31,847 nucleotides of DNA. It comes from a virus. Both the position numbers and the translations under genes were made by a program. This document shows positions 13,503-23,272 of this stretch, piece after piece. The stretch lies in the IMG/VR virus record IMGVR_UViG_3300029309_000188, positions 1 through 31,847 of that record; one strand, written 5' to 3'. Each line of letters starts with the position of its first letter. Position 1 is the first letter of the stretch. The notes beneath the pieces were generated by a model. That model saw nothing but the letters and a program-made list of their open reading frames with translations, did no database searches and was not told where the DNA came from.

Positions 13503-16500
13503 AGAGATAAAAAGAACAAGAAGAACTGAACTTGTTTCTCCTTCTGGTACTGCATCTAGAATGGGAGTTGTTGATGTATATTCACCTAACATAAGTAAGA
13601 TGTTTGGTGCAGTTTCAGATACAATAAACACATTAGCTGAGAATCAAGTAAAGATATTAGATGCAAAATGGCAGAATAATTTTGAAACAGAAACTACAAA
13701 GTATTTAAATAATAAAGTTAATGGCATATTAAAGTCAGGAGAAAAACCTGATTTACAGAAGTTTCAAGAAGAAACTGATGGATATATTAATGGTGTATTA
13801 GCAGGTGTACCAGAAAGATTAAGTATTAATGCTGAATCATACTACAATCAAAAGAACTTAAATGCATTTGAAACATTAAGAAAACAAGCAAACTTAATTG
13901 AATACGCAGAACTAAGTGATAGCTATGCAACTAATTTAGAAAGCACACTTGCTGATGTAGATTCTTTTTTAGAAAATAATTTTATGACAACACAAAGTCC
14001 ACAAGAAAGTATAGATGCAATAGATCAATTTTTTGCAACAGAAGTTACTAAGTTTTTAGGTAGCCATAATGAAAAGTATGAAGCATTGATTGTGGCTAGT
14101 AATTTTAAATTAAATAAAACTACACAAAAACAAGCAGAAGAAGCATTGATGTTATCTTTAGAACAAAAAAGAGTGAATTCTGTAGTTAAAAGTTTTTATC
14201 AAAACGTTGATGTAAATAATGCTGAACAAGTAGCAGAAGCAGATGCACAAGCACAATTATTTTTAAGGAACTATTCTCTTAATGAAGGTGGAGTAAGAGG
14301 TGTTAATTATGAAGTATTTGAAGATGAAACAGGAAGAAAGATAGGTCAAGATCTTATAGATAGTGTAGTTCAAAAAGGAATCAATACATACAATCAAACA
14401 AAATCTTTAAATGATTTTGGTTTGAAAGAAGCAAGTAGAAAGAAAATGACAGAAGATTCTATTGTTTTAAATGAACTAGATAAACAAATCTCAAACATAA
14501 CAACTCCAGTTTCAAATCAAATAAACTTATTTACAAACTTAATAAATGGAGAAGAAGTTCCAGTAGGCCCAGAAGTATTTAGAGAATTTTTAGAAAGCAA
14601 AGGTATTGTAGCTAACACAAGTGATATTACAAACTTGTATAATAAAAACTTAGCAGCATTTAATATAAGAAATAATATAAATCTAGCGAATGAAGATTTT
14701 AGTTTAACAGAAATATTAGCTTCACAAGAAAATCAAGGATATTTAAATACGTTAGGACTTTCTACAGAAGATGTAGTAAAAGACACATTAACAGAGATAT
14801 CTAACTTTTATAAAGTAGAAGATACATTACAAGGATATTTAAGTTTAGGTCAAGGTGATGAAGGAGTAGCTAATGTATTATATTCATTTATGAGAGATAA
14901 CCAGACACTTAGCTTTGGAGCAGAACAATTATTTTCACAAATAGGTACAACTAGAATGATAGATCTACTAGATAAAGGTGATAAAGAAAGTATTGATAAA
15001 TGGTTTGATGAAGTATTACCACAGTGGGCATCCTTAACAAATAATGGTGGAATAAAATTTAATAATATTAGTAAAGAAACTAATGAGATGTTTACATTCT
15101 TTGATGGTTTAAAACAACATTATCAACCTATGGACATAGCTAATAAATGGAAAACAGTAATAGAAAACAGAGCTAAGACTGATGCAGCTGAACTTATACC
15201 TGAAAGTGGTGCATTTAAATCTTGGTTTAAAGAATTTGAAAGTAATGAAAATAGAAGTGTAACAACAGATTATATTGAAGCCTTTAGAGAAGCACGTAAT
15301 AAAAACAAAATATGGAATGAAAGTTTTTTTGGTTTCGATAGTGAACCTTTAATGACCATGATTGAAACAGAACAAATGATTCAAGAAAAGTTTAATCCAG
15401 ATTACATTACACAATTAGATACTAAAATTGAGATGGAAGCCTTAAGACTTACTAAAATAGATACACAAGGAATAGACGATCCAAGTATTATAGAAAATGT
15501 ATTTAATCAAAATGTATTTAAAGTAATGGAAAATTTAATCAAAGAAGAAGATTATGGTGTTACATTATTTGCACCTAATAGTGGAGATAAATTTGCATTT
15601 CATAAAGATGCTATGGAAAAGGTCCATGGCTTATCTAATGATGATGCGTTGAATTATGTATCTGCATTTGTAAATACATATATGAAACAAAACTATGATA
15701 CAGATCCAGATTTAAGAAATGCATTTAAAGATTTTAATGATGTTGAAAAGAGACCATCATTTGAAGAAATATATAAAATGGCAGAAAGTGGTGTGTTTGA
15801 ATTAGAAAGAATAGAAGGAACAAAAGATTATAGAGTTAAAATGAATTTAGATAATGCAGGTATGCTTGATATTTCACCTTATCCATATGCAGATGATACG
15901 ATTGAAATAAAAGTAGATGGCAGAGACTTTAATCCAAATATGTATTATAGAACATTTGATACATTCTTAAACAAAGAAACAGAAAAGTACTTAGATGATA
16001 ATGGTATAGATGGTATGGCTAGAGGATTAATTAAAAAGTTTGTAATGAGTATTAGACAGATGGATGCTCCATTTGACTCAACAGAATTTAGATCAATAGA
16101 TCAAAGATTTCAGGATGACATTATACAATTTTATGAAAGAGTATCTAATGATGAAGCATTTAGTTATGCTAATAATATAACAAATAATTTTTTAATTGGT
16201 GGAGATGAAAAACCAGAAGATTTCTTAATAAGAACAGCAGGTAAAATACATAATTCAATATATGAAGGTGATAGCTCAAGTAGAGTTACAGATTCTTACG
16301 AAGATAATACAAAGATTGTATTAGATACTTTTGAAGAAAGATTTAAAACAAGACCTGGTCAAGTAGCATACTTACTAGATATTTACACTGTTTATCAACC
16401 AGACATAAATAGTCTTAAATCAGCTATAGAAAGTGGTAAAGAAGATCAACTATTAAGTTTATTCCCAACAATGGGAGATTACCAAAAAAGAACATTGTTA

Positions 16501-16536
16501 TATTTATTTGGAGACGAATACAGTGAAACCAATTAA
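13495..16536 (+). CDS. Large internal virion protein, T7 gp15-like position
   Basis: 1013 aa, largely helical and acidic, with no recognisable enzymatic motif. It begins VREIKRTRRTELVSPSGTAS after the Met and continues MGVVDVYSPNISKMFGAVSD, a typical opening for the core/ejection proteins of marine podoviruses. T7 gp15 is 747 aa; the greater length is common in marine relatives. It would be part of the inner core and be ejected to form the periplasmic tube. ATG at 13495 overlaps the previous gene by 8 bases. The identification rests on gene order and size more than on sequence motifs. Confidence 0.75.
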   Translation: MVREIKRTRRTELVSPSGTASRMGVVDVYSPNISKMFGAVSDTINTLAENQVKILDAKWQNNFETETTKYLNNKVNGILKSGEKPDLQKFQEETDGYINGVLAGVPERLSINAESYYNQKNLNAFETLRKQANLIEYAELSDSYATNLESTLADVDSFLENNFMTTQSPQESIDAIDQFFATEVTKFLGSHNEKYEALIVASNFKLNKTTQKQAEEALMLSLEQKRVNSVVKSFYQNVDVNNAEQVAEADAQAQLFLRNYSLNEGGVRGVNYEVFEDETGRKIGQDLIDSVVQKGINTYNQTKSLNDFGLKEASRKKMTEDSIVLNELDKQISNITTPVSNQINLFTNLINGEEVPVGPEVFREFLESKGIVANTSDITNLYNKNLAAFNIRNNINLANEDFSLTEILASQENQGYLNTLGLSTEDVVKDTLTEISNFYKVEDTLQGYLSLGQGDEGVANVLYSFMRDNQTLSFGAEQLFSQIGTTRMIDLLDKGDKESIDKWFDEVLPQWASLTNNGGIKFNNISKETNEMFTFFDGLKQHYQPMDIANKWKTVIENRAKTDAAELIPESGAFKSWFKEFESNENRSVTTDYIEAFREARNKNKIWNESFFGFDSEPLMTMIETEQMIQEKFNPDYITQLDTKIEMEALRLTKIDTQGIDDPSIIENVFNQNVFKVMENLIKEEDYGVTLFAPNSGDKFAFHKDAMEKVHGLSNDDALNYVSAFVNTYMKQNYDTDPDLRNAFKDFNDVEKRPSFEEIYKMAESGVFELERIEGTKDYRVKMNLDNAGMLDISPYPYADDTIEIKVDGRDFNPNMYYRTFDTFLNKETEKYLDDNGIDGMARGLIKKFVMSIRQMDAPFDSTEFRSIDQRFQDDIIQFYERVSNDEAFSYANNITNNFLIGGDEKPEDFLIRTAGKIHNSIYEGDSSSRVTDSYEDNTKIVLDTFEERFKTRPGQVAYLLDIYTVYQPDINSLKSAIESGKEDQLLSLFPTMGDYQKRTLLYLFGDEYSETN

Positions 16537-19500
16537 ATTTGGTAGAAATATAACACCAAGATACACACCATCAGTAGATGCAAAACCAGAACCTACTACA
16601 GATGAAATTTTAGGAACTTTAAAAAGAGGTTTTTTAGATAGATCAGTTGTTGGTGCTATTAATAATATTCAAAAAGAAATATTTGAATATCAAGATATGG
16701 ATGAAGAAGGATATAATCCATATACAGATCCACAAGTACCACCTCATTTAAGATTCTTAGTACCCAAAATATTACATACAAGTGGTAGTGCAGAAGAAAC
16801 TGCTATCAAACTAGCAGAGTATGAACAAAGGAATGAAGATTTACAAAATCCATTATTTAATGCAACTAGTTTAATGTCAGAAATATTTTTAGATCCTGTT
16901 GGTATAATGACTATGACTCCAGGAGTTAGTGCTTTGTTCAAAGGTAAAAAAGCAATATCAAGAATAACTAAAGGTTTAGCTGGTGAAGAAATAATTAAAC
17001 AAATAGGTGATGAAGATAGATCATTACAAGATGCAGCTGTAGTTATTGGTGGTGCATATGTAATTAACAGAATAGGAAACAAGTTTCAAAAGTATGACAA
17101 GTTTGATTCAAGACGTAGTGGTAGTACAAAACAAAAGTTAAAAGAATGGGATGAAGCTACTAAAACAGAAACAGGTGTTAGTACCAATCCCTATAGAAGA
17201 AAAAACAAAATAGTAGAATCAACTATTAAACCTACGAAAAAGAAAGTAAAGTTTGATGCAAAAGTAAAAACAATCTCAAACATTCTTTCTCAAGAATATA
17301 ATGGACTTAAAGTAAAGATTACTAATATGGCAATACTAGATGCCATAAAAGATTTTAGAAACTTTGGTGTTGTATATGACAGATTGAACAACACAGTGAG
17401 AATTAATATTAGTCAGTTAAAAAAAGGATTTGCCGAAGGTAAAAAAAAATATGGTTTAAAAACAGAAGATGAATGGATTGAGTTTCAAATTAGAAAAATA
17501 ATAGAATCTAAAAAAGTAAGGAAAGCTGATGAAGGATTAGTAAATAAATACATATTAGAGTCTATGAAAGAAAGAAAAAACTTTAAAGGTAATGATTCTA
17601 TAGTGCTTACAGATGTAGAAAAAAAAATACAAATAGAAAAAAACAGTATTAAATTTAGAAATAGTGTAGACGAAACTGTTAAGTCAGAAGATATTACACC
17701 AGTTAAAACTGGATTAGGTCTAGAAGGATTAGGTTTATCTGCATTTGATAAGATATTTAATGGTCCATCTAGAAAAGCAAAAGAATTTTTATTAAACCTT
17801 AGTAAGTCAGATATTTATATGAACTATGAAAAATACGCAGCATCACCAGATAGTGTTGAGATAATTATGAATACACTATACAGACCACATTTAGTATCTG
17901 TTATTGAAAATTTAGAAAATGCTTACATAAGATATGTTAAAGAAGTTTCTGGAAAAGATATTAAATATTTTAAAAAGGCTAGGTTAATGTTTAGTAGAAG
18001 TAAACCATTACCAAATGGAGAAACTATTTTATCATATAATGATTTTCAAACAGAAGTATATAAGGCAGTAAGAAATAAAGGCAATATACTAAATGGAAGT
18101 ACAGTTACTAGAAAATATATTAGTGAAGCTGTGGAAACTACAAAAGGTTTTTTTAAATTTTATGAACAAGAAATTATAGATACTAAACTATTTTTAATAG
18201 AGTTGATAAAGAAAGAAGATTGGCTAAGTAGTTCTATTGCTAGATTTAAAAATTCAAAAGTAAAACCTAATATTGTAGATCCTAAAACTAAAAAACAATG
18301 GACATTAAAAGAATTAGAAAATGCTTTAGAAATTACATTAAAGAATATGAAAGATACAGAAAAACTAATAGATGGTTATGTACCACAATTATATAAAAGA
18401 ACAAACATAGAAAGAAACTTTGATTCTTTTAAAGCTATACTTATGAAAAGAGTATTAGCAAATGTAGATCCTAAAGAAATTGATGAGGTTTTAGATTCAT
18501 TTAAACAATACAATCCATTTAGGAAACCATATGACAATTTAGAAGATGCTAATTCATTTTATAAAATGAAGATTAGTCCAACTAGTAAGTTTTTAAAACA
18601 AAGATTATTAAAAATAGATGATGCAACATTAGATGAATTAATTGCAGGTGATTTTATAGAAACAAATATAGAAACATTGTCATCATTTTACTATAGATCT
18701 ATGACTCCAGATATTGTTATGACAAAAAAGTATGGAGATCCTGGAGGATATGGTTGGTTTGGTGATATAAAAGAAATGGGATATGCACCTGGATTAAATC
18801 AAGTTGCAGATGAAATAACAAAAATGGTTGCATCAAAAAAAATAAATGTAAAAGAAGGTCAAGATATTATTAAAAGATTAGAAAATTTAAGAGACCTTAG
18901 AAAAGGTATATTTGGATTAAGTGATAACCCTCATGGATTTTGGTCTACTTCTATAAGAAACTTTAAATTATTTAATACGCTAACACAATTAACAGGTGCA
19001 TCTACATTAGCAGATCTTGGTAGATTGGTTACTATAGGAGGATTACAACAAAACTTTAATAGAATATTTAGTACATTTAGTAATGGTTTATATAAAAGTT
19101 ATGTAGCAGGTAAAAGCGTAGGTAAAAAAGTAGGTCAGTTAAATGATCTTACATTACAATTTTCAAGAGCACAGATATTATCTGGTAATGATGTTATCCA
19201 ATCTAGCTTTGTAGGTTTTGAAAAACAGTTACAAAAGCTAGGTGCATTAAACTTTCAATATGGAAACTTACAAAATGCAGCTACTACAATAACTAAGACT
19301 TATGCTACACTTTGGGGTGGTGATGACATATTAATTAAAATATCTAATGTAGTATCTGGTAAAGCTAAAGATGTAGATATTATGTTTTTAAATCAAAAAG
19401 GTATTAGTAAAGAAGATGCATTTAAAATATGGGATAACTATACAAAAAAAGGCTTTGGTCCAGGAGCTAACAAATGGGATTTTGATGATGTTAGTGTTGC

Positions 19501-20143
19501 TAATTCTGATCTATGGGATGATTCAACAATAGCATTTAAATTTAATAGAGCATTAAATGATTATGTAGATGAGATTATTATTACTCCTGGAGATGGATCT
19601 GCACCATTAATAGCTAATGCAGAGATCGGATCTTTGTTTTTTCAATATAAAAAGTTTAGTTTAGACATGACAAGAAAACTATTGATTAAAGGTATGCAAA
19701 GAAAAGACCAAAAGTTAATAGGTGATATAGCTGCATTAACAGCATTTGGTATGATTGTAGATAGAAGTAGAACTGAAGATTATGGTAAAGATTATGGTAA
19801 AAAATCATTAACTGAAAGATTATTAGATGGTGCTGAAAGAGGTGGGGTGTTTGGTATATTTGGTGATATTAATAGAATTATAGAATCTTTATCAGATAAT
19901 AACTTAGGATTAAGACCTTTACTAGGGCAAGGTAGACCATATGGTACTTCATTAACAAGTAAAGCTGGTAGTATTACACCATTAGCTAGTAATATAGGAA
20001 CTGTAGCACAAATACTTTATGATTGGGGTAGAGGTAGACATACACATCATACTGCTAGAAGGATAAGAAAACTTGTACCATTAAACAATATATGGTATTT
20101 GGATAGTGTATTTGATAAAATAGAAAAAGGCTTGAGATTTTAA
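16523..20143 (+). CDS. Giant internal virion protein, T7 gp16-like position
   Basis: 1206 aa from GTG at 16523. I prefer this start to TTG at 16508 because GGAG (16510-16513) sits 9 bases before the GTG and would be inside the coding part for TTG. It overlaps the previous gene by 14 bases. Mostly helical and lysine-rich. The C-terminal third has FWSTSIRNFKLFNTLTQLTG and STLADLGRLVTIGGLQQNF, a hydrophobic pattern shared by large ejection proteins of marine podoviruses. No lytic transglycosylase signature is visible at the N-terminus, unlike T7 gp16. It probably completes the ejection tube across the inner membrane. Confidence 0.78.
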   Translation: MKPIKFGRNITPRYTPSVDAKPEPTTDEILGTLKRGFLDRSVVGAINNIQKEIFEYQDMDEEGYNPYTDPQVPPHLRFLVPKILHTSGSAEETAIKLAEYEQRNEDLQNPLFNATSLMSEIFLDPVGIMTMTPGVSALFKGKKAISRITKGLAGEEIIKQIGDEDRSLQDAAVVIGGAYVINRIGNKFQKYDKFDSRRSGSTKQKLKEWDEATKTETGVSTNPYRRKNKIVESTIKPTKKKVKFDAKVKTISNILSQEYNGLKVKITNMAILDAIKDFRNFGVVYDRLNNTVRINISQLKKGFAEGKKKYGLKTEDEWIEFQIRKIIESKKVRKADEGLVNKYILESMKERKNFKGNDSIVLTDVEKKIQIEKNSIKFRNSVDETVKSEDITPVKTGLGLEGLGLSAFDKIFNGPSRKAKEFLLNLSKSDIYMNYEKYAASPDSVEIIMNTLYRPHLVSVIENLENAYIRYVKEVSGKDIKYFKKARLMFSRSKPLPNGETILSYNDFQTEVYKAVRNKGNILNGSTVTRKYISEAVETTKGFFKFYEQEIIDTKLFLIELIKKEDWLSSSIARFKNSKVKPNIVDPKTKKQWTLKELENALEITLKNMKDTEKLIDGYVPQLYKRTNIERNFDSFKAILMKRVLANVDPKEIDEVLDSFKQYNPFRKPYDNLEDANSFYKMKISPTSKFLKQRLLKIDDATLDELIAGDFIETNIETLSSFYYRSMTPDIVMTKKYGDPGGYGWFGDIKEMGYAPGLNQVADEITKMVASKKINVKEGQDIIKRLENLRDLRKGIFGLSDNPHGFWSTSIRNFKLFNTLTQLTGASTLADLGRLVTIGGLQQNFNRIFSTFSNGLYKSYVAGKSVGKKVGQLNDLTLQFSRAQILSGNDVIQSSFVGFEKQLQKLGALNFQYGNLQNAATTITKTYATLWGGDDILIKISNVVSGKAKDVDIMFLNQKGISKEDAFKIWDNYTKKGFGPGANKWDFDDVSVANSDLWDDSTIAFKFNRALNDYVDEIIITPGDGSAPLIANAEIGSLFFQYKKFSLDMTRKLLIKGMQRKDQKLIGDIAALTAFGMIVDRSRTEDYGKDYGKKSLTERLLDGAERGGVFGIFGDINRIIESLSDNNLGLRPLLGQGRPYGTSLTSKAGSITPLASNIGTVAQILYDWGRGRHTHHTARRIRKLVPLNNIWYLDSVFDKIEKGLRF

Positions 20144-21532
20144 ATGGCATTACAAATAAGCGATACCACACCTAGAGTTCAATATACAGCTACGTCTGGA
20201 CAGACTACATTTGCTGTAAATTTTGAATTTTTTGATGTAGCTGACCTAAAAGTTTTTAATGGTACGACACTCCTTACTTACAACAACTCACCTTCATCTG
20301 CATCACAATACAGCGTTACTGGTGCAGGTGTTACAGGTGGGGGATCGATAACATTAGGTGGATCAGGTGCTACTGTTAATGATAAAATTACTATAGTTAG
20401 AGATTTAGCTATTGAAAGAATATCGGATTTTCCTGTATCTGGTAACTTTCCAATACAAACCCTTAATACAGAACTAGATAAAATTGTTGCTATGTTGCAA
20501 CAGTTAGAAGAACAGTTTGCTAGAACACTACAATATCCTGTTACTACAACTACAGGATTTAATGTAGACCTACCAGATCTAGTAGCTAATAGAGTGTTAT
20601 CTGTAAACTCAGATGCAACTGCATTATTAGCTGAACAAGAACTAGGTACATTCAAAGGCAACTGGGCAGCTTCTACTAGCTATCAGATAAGAGATTTAGT
20701 TAAAGATACATCTACAGGCAATATATTCTTTGTTAATACTGCACATACATCAACTGGTAGCCAACCATTAACTACCAATGCTAATAGTGCTAAATATGAT
20801 TTAGTAGTAGATGCGGCATCAGCTACTACGTCAGCTACAAATGCTGCTAGTTCAGCTACAGCTGCCGCATCAAGTGCAACTACTGCATCTGGTCATGCAA
20901 CCACAGCGACTACCAAAGCTGGAGAAGCTGCAACTTCTGCTACTAACGCAGCTAGTTCTGCCACAGCGGCAGCTAGTTCGGCTACTAGTGCTAGTGGTTC
21001 TGCCACAACTGCAACTACTAAGGCTAGTGAGGCAAGCACCAGTGCAACCAACGCAGCATCATCTGCAACCTCTGCTGCAAGTTCTGCCACAACTGCAACG
21101 ACTAAAGCAAGTGAAGCATCAACTTCTGCAAGTAATGCTTCTACTTCTGCAAGTACAGCTACGACTCAAGCAACTACAGCTACAACCAAAGCTACTGAGG
21201 CGGCTACATCAGCTACGACAGCAACAACACAAGCAACTACAGCTACGACTAAAGCATCAGAAGCCGCTACATCAGCGACTAATGCTGCTGCTAGTGCTGC
21301 CGCTGCTGCTGCTTCTGCTGATAACTTTGATGATACATATTTAGGTGCTAAGTCATCTGATCCAACACAAGATAATGATGGAGATGCCTTGAACGCTGGT
21401 GATTTATACTTTAATACTTCTAGTAATGAACTTAAATATTATACTGGATCTGCTTGGAACGCTATTGTAGCTGTTGATACAAGTGGATTTGCAACAAAAG
21501 GATTTGCGACAGCAATGAGCATCGCATTATGA
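20144..21532 (+). CDS. Tail fibre protein with T7 gp17-type N-terminus and alanine coil
   Basis: 462 aa. Residues 1-150 match the T7 tail-fibre N-terminal domain (PF03906): RVQYTATSGQTTFAVNFEFF, LKVFNGTTLLTYN, DKITIVRDLAIERISDFP and LDKIVAMLQQLEEQFARTLQ; this end binds the nozzle. Residues 171-223 form a small beta domain (NWAASTSYQIRDLVK...). Residues 224-391 are 24 unbroken alanine-based heptads (20813-21316). The C-terminus has DALNAGDLYFNTSSNELKYY, a common fibre end motif. There is no large receptor-binding tip here; downstream genes may supply it. The start directly follows the previous stop. Confidence 0.92.
   Translation: MALQISDTTPRVQYTATSGQTTFAVNFEFFDVADLKVFNGTTLLTYNNSPSSASQYSVTGAGVTGGGSITLGGSGATVNDKITIVRDLAIERISDFPVSGNFPIQTLNTELDKIVAMLQQLEEQFARTLQYPVTTTTGFNVDLPDLVANRVLSVNSDATALLAEQELGTFKGNWAASTSYQIRDLVKDTSTGNIFFVNTAHTSTGSQPLTTNANSAKYDLVVDAASATTSATNAASSATAAASSATTASGHATTATTKAGEAATSATNAASSATAAASSATSASGSATTATTKASEASTSATNAASSATSAASSATTATTKASEASTSASNASTSASTATTQATTATTKATEAATSATTATTQATTATTKASEAATSATNAAASAAAAAASADNFDDTYLGAKSSDPTQDNDGDALNAGDLYFNTSSNELKYYTGSAWNAIVAVDTSGFATKGFATAMSIAL
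20813..21316 (+). repeat. 24 tandem alanine heptads within the tail fibre
   Basis: Each seven-residue unit starts with Ala and also has Ala at its fourth place: for example ATNAASS, ATTATTK, ASEASTS, ATTATTQ. The seventh place is S, K, Q or H. Ala at both a and d positions of every heptad predicts a tight alanine coiled coil, about 25 nm long at helical rise. The coding DNA is more G+C-rich than its surroundings and produces long shadow ORFs on both strands. Unit families (ATTATTK+AxEAxTS, ATNAASS+ATxAASS) recur as blocks, showing growth by internal duplication. Confidence 0.9.
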
Positions 21533-21546
21533 AAAAGGAGAGATAG

Positions 21547-21882
21547 ATGGCACAAGACTTTGAGAGAAATTTTGCAAGTTCAATATCAAACAACTCTGGT
21601 TCACCAACTACATTAGTTACATCTAACAGTGATGATGCAATAGTATCTATTAGATGTGTTAATAAACATACAGCTTCTATTAATGTAACTGTATTAATTA
21701 GTTCTGGTGGTACAGATTATTTTGTTATTAAAGATGCACCTGTACCTGTAGGTGGATCGTTAGAACTTATAGATTCTGGGAGTAAAATTGTCATACAAAC
21801 TGGTGATGTACTAAAGGCATATGCTGATACAGCAAGTGCTGGAGATGTATTAACATCATTTGTAGACGCAATTAGTACATAA
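21547..21882 (+). CDS. Small beta-rich virion-associated protein, 111 aa
   Basis: 111 aa: MAQDFERNFASSISNNSGSP, then alternating beta-strand stretches (DAIVSIRCVNKHTASINVTV, GSLELIDSGSKIVIQTGDVL) and VLTSFVDAIST. Proteins with this beginning and 'VPVPAGGSLxLIDxGxKIVLxxGDxL' occur next to fibre genes in marine phages. Function is not known; a fibre-tip cap, chaperone or virion decoration is possible. AAAGGAG lies upstream. The stop overlaps the first fibre-tip gene start (TAATG). Confidence 0.75.
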   Translation: MAQDFERNFASSISNNSGSPTTLVTSNSDDAIVSIRCVNKHTASINVTVLISSGGTDYFVIKDAPVPVGGSLELIDSGSKIVIQTGDVLKAYADTASAGDVLTSFVDAIST

Positions 21883-22733
21883 TGGCTTATATTGGGAACA
21901 TACCTGGAGATAAATATAAATCTTTAGTTAAGCAGACATTTAGTACATCTGCTACAGCAACATATACTTTAGATCATGCAGTAAGTACTGTTAATGACAT
22001 AGAATTATTTTTAAATAATGTCAGACAAGAACCTACTTCTGCATATACTATATCTGGTACTACACTTACATTAGCTAGTGCTATAACTGGTAGTGATTCT
22101 CTATATTGTATATATCAAGGTAGAGCAGTAGAAACTATTGCTCCAGCTACAGGATCAGTTACTAATGCTATGTTAGCTGGTTCTATTGCTAACTCTAAAC
22201 TTGCTAATTCATCTATTACTTTAAATGGTTCTGCTGTTTCTTTAGGTGGTAGTGCTACGATTGGCGGTGGTGGTAAGATTGGTCAAGTGATCCAAACAAG
22301 TCTTGATGGTATTGTAGAACTCACATCTTCTAGTGGTACTTTTGTTGATATTACTGGTTTTAATGCTTCAATTACACCTTCAGCAACAGATAGTAAAATT
22401 CTTATAAACTGTTCAATTAATTATGGTGGTACAGGAAATCTATATGGTGCTACAAGATTACTAAGAGGAAGTACAGCTATTGGATTAGGTGCTAGTGCAG
22501 GTAGTAGAATACCAGCTACAGTTTTTACTTCTTCTGGTGATTTTACAAAAGCTGTTAATAGTGCAGTTCAATTTTTAGATACCCCTTCAACTACTTCAGC
22601 AACAACTTACAAATTACAAGTAACATTAAACAGTGGTCAAACATTTAAATTAAACAGTGAAGGTGAGAATATAGACAATGCTGCTAACCACAGAACTATA
22701 TCAACTATGACACTAATGGAGGTATTAGCATAA
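21882..22733 (+). CDS. Fibre-tip protein 1 (long N-terminus, shared C-terminal domain)
   Basis: 283 aa. N-terminus MAYIGNIPGDKYKSLVKQTF with FLNNVRQEPTSAYTISGTTL is a small beta domain typical of marine-phage fibre proteins. A linker (SITLNGSAVSLGGSATIGGG) leads to a C-terminal domain of about 150 residues: KIGQVIQTS, ITPSATDSKILI, QFLDTPSTTS and a final TMTLMEVLA. The same C-terminal domain recurs in the next three genes. Likely a receptor-binding or tip protein at the end of the short fibre; inferred from position and style. One-base overlap at both ends. Confidence 0.8.
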   Translation: MAYIGNIPGDKYKSLVKQTFSTSATATYTLDHAVSTVNDIELFLNNVRQEPTSAYTISGTTLTLASAITGSDSLYCIYQGRAVETIAPATGSVTNAMLAGSIANSKLANSSITLNGSAVSLGGSATIGGGGKIGQVIQTSLDGIVELTSSSGTFVDITGFNASITPSATDSKILINCSINYGGTGNLYGATRLLRGSTAIGLGASAGSRIPATVFTSSGDFTKAVNSAVQFLDTPSTTSATTYKLQVTLNSGQTFKLNSEGENIDNAANHRTISTMTLMEVLA

Positions 22734-23272
22734 TGCCATTATCTAAAATACAAGCAGAGAGTATGAACCTTGCAGATACTTATTCCTTTACAGGAACAGT
22801 AAGTGGCGTGGGAAAGATTGGTCAAGTAGTTTCAACACACACTAACGCAGTAAGTTTTAGCACTAATTCAACTACTATGGTTGATGTAACAGGAATGAGT
22901 GTAGCTATTACACCAAGTGCCACAAGCTCTAAAATTTTAATAATGGCTTCTGTTACAGCAACATCAAACGAAACCACTAGATGTTTTATTGGTCTTAAAA
23001 GAGGCAGTACTGCTATTGCTAATTGTAGTCCTTCTGGTAGTCAAATTTCAGGAGTAACTTCAGGACATGAACAAGAAGGCAACAATGCACTTTTTAATTA
23101 TCATTTATCTTTTCTTGATAGTCCCTCATCTACTAGCGAACAGACATATAAAATAACTGGGTGTGCAGAAGGTGCAGATGTTTTTCGTTTAAACAGAAGT
23201 CCTGGAGATGCAGATTCAAATACAGTATCTAGAGGTACATCATCAATCACAGTCATGGAGATACTAGCATAA
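22733..23272 (+). CDS. Fibre-tip protein 2 (short N-terminus)
   Basis: 179 aa. Only about 26 residues (MPLSKIQAESMNLADTYSFT) precede the shared C-terminal domain, which starts KIGQVVSTHTN and keeps VAITPSATSSKILIMASV, HLSFLDSPSSTSEQ and SSITVMEILA. It therefore looks like a reduced version of its neighbours, lacking the first beta domain. Similar 'MPLSKIQ' starts are frequent in marine fibre genes. Ribosome site GGAGG is supplied by the last codons of the previous gene. Function presumably host binding; unproven. Confidence 0.8.
   Translation: MPLSKIQAESMNLADTYSFTGTVSGVGKIGQVVSTHTNAVSFSTNSTTMVDVTGMSVAITPSATSSKILIMASVTATSNETTRCFIGLKRGSTAIANCSPSGSQISGVTSGHEQEGNNALFNYHLSFLDSPSSTSEQTYKITGCAEGADVFRLNRSPGDADSNTVSRGTSSITVMEILA

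Noticed and set aside
13281-13631. Minus-strand 116-codon ORF across the gp14-like/gp15-like junction
   Set aside because: Antisense to two genes with good coding character; no start signal.
16744-17082. Minus-strand 112-codon ORF in the giant ejection gene
   Set aside because: Shadow of an A+T-rich coding sequence; no ribosome site.
20278-21344. Several long ORFs on both strands over the tail fibre
   Set aside because: Artefacts of the heptad repeat and its composition: the alternative frames give only Leu/Gln or Ala/Val low-complexity strings.
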